DNA of 64,000 bases from Diphasiastrum complanatum (Eukaryota > Streptophyta > Lycopodiopsida > Lycopodiales > Lycopodiaceae). The position numbers and the translations under genes are program-made. Numbering within the stretch: position 1 is the first letter of the stretch; each line of letters starts with the position of its first letter. The stretch spans positions 24,424,357 through 24,488,356 of the forward strand of contig CM055113.1 in NCBI GenBank assembly GCA_029204225.1. Reading direction: 5' to 3'. This document shows positions 59,504 to 64,000 of this stretch, piece after piece. Below the pieces are notes generated by a model. That model was not told the DNA's origin and did not search any database. It worked only from the letters and a program-made list of their open reading frames with translations.

Positions 59504-59911
59504 GATGACGGCCGATGATTAGGATGGCGGCTGATGGTTTAGGAAGAAAGCCAATGGTCGTTGACAGGTGGCCGATGTATGTGTTTCTTTGATGTTGTAA
59601 ACATATGAGGGTGAAAGAGCTCCCAACCTACGGGTGATGGGCGCTCTGAACATAAACACATACACGAAGAAAACATAAAAAACATAAACGTAATTTTCTC
59701 CAGCTCGAGGCGCATAAACTCCATCTCCAGATCTAGCATAAACTACATTTCCATCTCTAGCTCCAGTAAATTTCCATTTGCAGGTCCGGCTCCTCATCTA
59801 TGGCTCTCTCTTGATTTATCCTTGTAGATTTACATCATCCAAGATCATGTACGTAGCTGCTACAACCAAAGTGCATGATGTGAAAATGCACTTGAACCTG
59901 TAAATCAGTTC

Positions 59912-59964
<53 letters not shown>

Positions 59965-61717
59965 CCTGGATTTAAGTTGTGTAATCAAATTTTTTTGTAT
60001 GTCCATGCTAGCATTAGTCTTAATATGGAAACATCCAACATGCGTCATATGATAAGCAAATTGGTCTAAAATGCTAGGGCACGCCTTTAGAACATTTACC
60101 TTTTGGATTGTTATAAATTTACCTTTTGGACTGAAATAACCCACGACGGAAAGAAAGCAAATAGAGAGAGGGAGCCGTGATGGATGTATCTAGTGAGCCT
60201 AGAGGTTACACACAACCTGTTCTGCTCTCAATTTCTCCGCCAACGTGTATATGTGTCGAACTGCCATATGCAACTGAGAACGTACATGATCACGTGGAGA
60301 GGATGGTGATGGCATAGCTAGCCAATTGAGGTCAGAATCGTCAGACTCATCGATGAGGAAGTTGCAACTGTTGAAAATTCAGGCTTGGGGAGTCAAGCTA
60401 TTATAAAATTTTATTGAGTGATGCCAGAGCGCCCACATTGCTTGGAATGACAGCCCAAATGCCAGGTGGGTCCTAGTATATCTACCACACTACTTGCAAA
60501 TGAAATATGATGCATAGAGTACCGGCTCCGTTGGGTAGGAACTCGTACTGGGTTGGAGTCTAGTGATAGCTCTATTGGATTTGATTTTGTGTAGAAGATC
60601 TCTAAAATAGGTCTCGATTCAAAGGCCGTGCTTGAGATGTTGTTTCCATCTTATGTTGTTTCCACGGTGTTGCCATCATATTCTTTTTTAGATGCTGCAA
60701 ACTTGCCTCTAAAGTCGATAATTTTATGGCTCCTTCTATGGCTTCAAGTTGGCATTACTCAATAGCTTGGGGCATAAATGTATGGCACTCTTGGTCTAAA
60801 AGCCCAGTATGTAGTTTATTTTGTTTTGGTCAACACCATCAATCCGTCTCTAGTTTCACTATGGCTTTGGTTGATCATAGCCATCTCATTCATAGACTAC
60901 GGAGTACCTCCAAAGCATCATTCATAACAATCTGCAATCGAATACTTCTATAGTTTTGCTATAGCATTGATTAGTCATGATATTCTTTGAGTCTCAACTA
61001 TGTACTCATGTTAAATGCTTGGTCAATAAGCGTGGCATAGAATAGTGGCCTTAAATAGACCATAGAAGAGCGCCTCCAAGGCATCCTTCATGACTACTGC
61101 CATTGATTCTCATTGAAGTTTTGCTATGGCAATGGTTAGTGATGATTTTCTCACATACTCAATTAAGTATTCAGGTGAAATTCTTGATCAATAAGCTTAC
61201 CATAGAAGAGTGGCCTTGAAAAACCATTTCAATTCACATTGTCCTCAATAATCATCCTTGAATGTTTCCATTTTTGAGAGAATATTTTGCTACATTTTTC
61301 TTCAGCATTTTAAGTTGCCTCCTCAACTTTTAAAAATCTTCATGTGGGGACACCATTTTTTTAAACAAATTTGGGAGTTGAGCATAAATTTGGCAGTAAT
61401 TTAATTGGGCCTCACATACTACTTAGGAAGTTCTTTAGGCCATAGACATTTAATTGAGGACATTAGACTCTATAAATGCCATCATGACATAGAGTGAACT
61501 GAAGAGAAGGTTACACATGTTTGGGTCAATTAGATCAAATTTGGGGTTTTAGAAGAAGTTGCAAGCCTTGTTTGATAGAGGAAATTATTCATGAGCTAAG
61601 TTCAGGATAACTGATTTCATTTTCATTGTAGAGCATTTAATAGAATAGATGTGTGAGCATCAATCTGATTAAAAATGTCGCTAGAATCAAAACTCATTAG
61701 ATTATAAAATATCATAC
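59504..61717. other. Intergenic DNA with one (GA)n run
   Basis: No gene was recognised. It contains (GA)n at 59914-59961. Several loosely related blocks around 60940-61210 share CATTGATTAGTSATGAT and CAATAAGC-type words, a hint of old internal duplication. Possible 3' exons of the orphan gene at 61.7 kb may lie here but could not be identified. Confidence 0.45.
59914..59961. repeat. (GA)n microsatellite
   Basis: Perfect GA run in intergenic DNA. Confidence 0.97.
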
Positions 61718-63264
61718 CTCAAAGGCTGCCAACCACCAGATGTCATTCTCAGACTGAACATTGAAGTTAAAATCTCCTTGATCGTTAGTCTTTTGAAGTG
61801 CTCCATTCATGAGGCTCACTCTCTCCATTTTTTGTCCTTTAATAAGTTCTGATTCATCCAACTTCAGTACCAAGACTATCTTACTGTCTACCTTTTCCAT
61901 GGAAATATCATAGAAATGTATAATAAACCTTAATAACGTATTCATATCGACAAACAAGTTAGTTGACTGATTGTAAGACATGGATTTTTTGTCCTTTGAT
62001 TGATATACTTCCTCGATATGAATTGGAACACCTATAAGCTTTTGAATTCCTCTATTCATTGAACCACGCTCTGATTTTATTTGAAATGGTCGTGGAATAG
62101 GAAATTTCTTAATGCTAACCAGCGTCAAAGCTTGTTTGATAATCTTAAATATGGTGCCATAAGCATCTCTACTTATTCCAGCAAAATCACATGCTCCTAG
62201 AATTATAGTATTGTCAAGTATTTTTTGTACTTCAATCATTAATGCATCAACAATTTCTATCTTAACACGACTGTTTCGATTATTGGTCATCAATGACTCA
62301 GTTGATTTTGTTGTCAACACAGAGCCCATAGCATTGTCTTTTACATTTTTGATTACCAACCAATACAGATCTGTAAAAAAAGAAAAAAATAATAATAGAT
62401 GATTAATGTTACAATTTACAGTCATGCTAAAACAATATAAGATATGAACTCTTGAAGTATAAAGGCCAAAAGTCAAAAACTTATTTGAATGCATAAATTC
62501 TCCTTTTCTGATAGCCTCCTGTTGATGACAAATTATGAGTATTTGTGTTCATCACTCGCTTTTGTTTTTTTGTTTTTATCTTTTTACCTATCAAGTCAAC
62601 ATCTTTCAATAGTTGTGAGTATGCAGATGACCATTATTCAATTCGATTTCTATTTGATCTATCTCTTTTCTTGTACTCACTATGATTTTTTGTACATTTT
62701 CATTTTCTTTTTGGAGAACCTCATTCTCTAGCAATTTTATTCGTAAAATATTGTCTTTTTGAGCACAATATGAAGATATACGTCTAATTACATCGTCTAA
62801 ACAACAAATTCTTTCCATTGAAAATGTGTAACCATATTCTTCTAATCTTTTACAATAACCTAGCAAACCATTCTTTCCATGACAGACAAAATATATCAAT
62901 TGAGTAGCAGAAGAAAATTTGGGATGCTGCATGGAGTATGGATCTTTAAGATATAATGTCCCGTCTATCCAGAGGTCCAGATTTGCTTTCCCTCCTGCCC
63001 TTAGCGCAGACAATCATCAACTGATAAGCAAGATGCTTTGACACCTCTTTTGAACAAAGGAGCATATCCTTCAGGAAGATCTATATGGAGATGAAATTTT
63101 TTCATTGTAAGAAGAAAAAATAGATTACGATCCAATAACAGTTCAACCAAAAAAAAATGAAACATACTCAGCACCTTTATACATTTCACATACTTGTTTA
63201 TCATTTCACGTAGCACTTGAAGAATGAGATTGATCTTTGATTCAAATGTTGTCATGCCGCTCAT
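61718..63264 (-). CDS. Unrecognised multi-exon gene or pseudogene (orphan)
   Basis: I do not recognise this protein. On the minus strand, exon a (63264-63168) starts MSGMTTFESKINLILQVLRE and ends at CTGA|GTATGT. A short intron ends CATATAG, and exon b (from 63080) reads LPEGYAPLFKRGVKASCLSV. It then needs a one-base frame change near 63005-63013 to continue as RAGGKANLDLWIDGTLYLKD and a coiled-coil-like ENEVLQKENENVQK, with donors GTGAGT or GTACAA near 62680. Exon c (62370-61718) follows TTTTTTACAG and is open for 217 codons (LYWLVIKNVKDNAMGS...LVLKLDESELIKGQ...SENDIWWLAAFE), ending at GAG|GTATGA. More exons may lie further left. The good splice signals and long last exon favour a real gene; the frameshift argues for a recent pseudogene or a sequence error. 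Confidence 0.45.
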
Positions 63265-64000
63265 TTTTTCATTTTTGAGTTTTGAGTTTTCTCAATCCGT
63301 GTATTTTGGTTGCCGCTCTTCTTTTTTCAAATCTTGCCATCTTTCTTTTCTCTCGAGAGATGTAGGCATTTTATGTAGCATTCAAAGATGGTGACTGCTA
63401 ATTGATGCAAATATTATAATGACGTCCATCTATTTTTCCTCTAGTTCGTTCAATCCATAATATAATGTAGTTGGTGCTCTTCTTTTCAATTCTTGCCCCC
63501 ACTCTCTGTTCTCCCAAGAGTTTATTTCTCCAGAGGCATGATTTTTCCCAAGAGAAACCTTAGTTAACCATGACTGTGACCATGACTGTAACCAGAGCGG
63601 TTTTGTATTCAAACTACTGCGGGCAAGCACTTCTTATATTATAATCTTTAATTTTGACTAATTTGTCCATCCTACGTGGCATTGTGAAAAATTGCCTACA
63701 ATTGCAAATCTAGCCATGTAGAATATTGTACATTTCGTCAATATTTTTTGTTAGTCACTTGAATGGCCAAAGTGCCACTTGTAAATCCACACCTAAAGTA
63801 GGTTACCACGAGTCAAGAGGAGTGGTTGTGTCCATTTGGTAGTGATTCCTACTTTGTAGGATCTAGACCATGATTTATGATGAGATTTGTACCTACCATG
63901 CACCTACCAAGCATGACTCTTGGATCTAGGCTAGGGTTTTCACATTAGGGCAAGAAAGTTGAGTCGACTTCTTTATTACATGCTGGATTTTCACCTAACT
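63265..64000. other. Upstream flank of the orphan gene, no further gene recognised
   Basis: AT-rich DNA. A minus frame at 63430-63630 has no recognisable domain. Confidence 0.5.

Overview
This window is nuclear DNA from a land plant with a repeat-rich genome. The evidence is a plastid-type class II DAHP synthase with a leader, a plant-like RAD23 with its usual domain order, GT-AG introns up to about 9 kb, degraded Copia and gag-bearing LTR retrotransposons, 5'-truncated LINEs and many (CT)n/(GA)n tracts. I cannot name the species. The intron bloat and LINE load suggest a seedless or gymnosperm genome more than a compact angiosperm, but that is inference.

Two complete host genes can be assembled exon by exon. 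(1) RAD23, minus strand, 33291 to 7518: 12 exons encode 394 aa (UBL, UBA1, XPC-binding, UBA2). The gene covers about 25.8 kb because introns 1, 3 and 5 hold transposons. (2) A 3-deoxy-D-arabino-heptulosonate-7-phosphate synthase, plus strand, 52116 to 58288: 5 exons encode 524 aa. This is the entry enzyme of the shikimate pathway, and its intron 3 holds a complete 3.8 kb LTR element. A third, unrecognised multi-exon gene or pseudogene lies on the minus strand at about 63264 to 61718.

Layout: 1-7.5 kb AT-rich DNA with no convincing gene; 7.5-33.3 kb RAD23, whose introns hold LINE fragments (10.5-12.0, 16.9-18.0, 29.7-31.1 kb), a BED-finger fragment (12.7-12.9 kb), a truncated Copia (13.26-16.05 kb) and an LTR element with non-canonical AGTT...AACT ends (21.15-26.02 kb); 33.3-36 kb RAD23 promoter and AT-rich minisatellite; 36.1-48.3 kb a nest of LTR retrotransposons (a minus-strand Copia remnant, a Copia LTR plus gag, a gag-protease element, and a complete Copia inserted in the last one's 3' LTR); 48.3-52.1 kb spacer with possible orphan exons; 52.1-58.3 kb DAHP synthase; 58.3-61.7 kb spacer with a 340-bp duplication; 61.7-63.3 kb the orphan gene.

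The most unusual object is the element at 53504-57306. It has paired ~372-bp LTRs and a GTTCC target-site duplication. Instead of gag-pol it carries a mosaic of captured host coding fragments: short-chain dehydrogenase fused in frame to hexokinase, an FLX-like coiled coil and further unidentified pieces.
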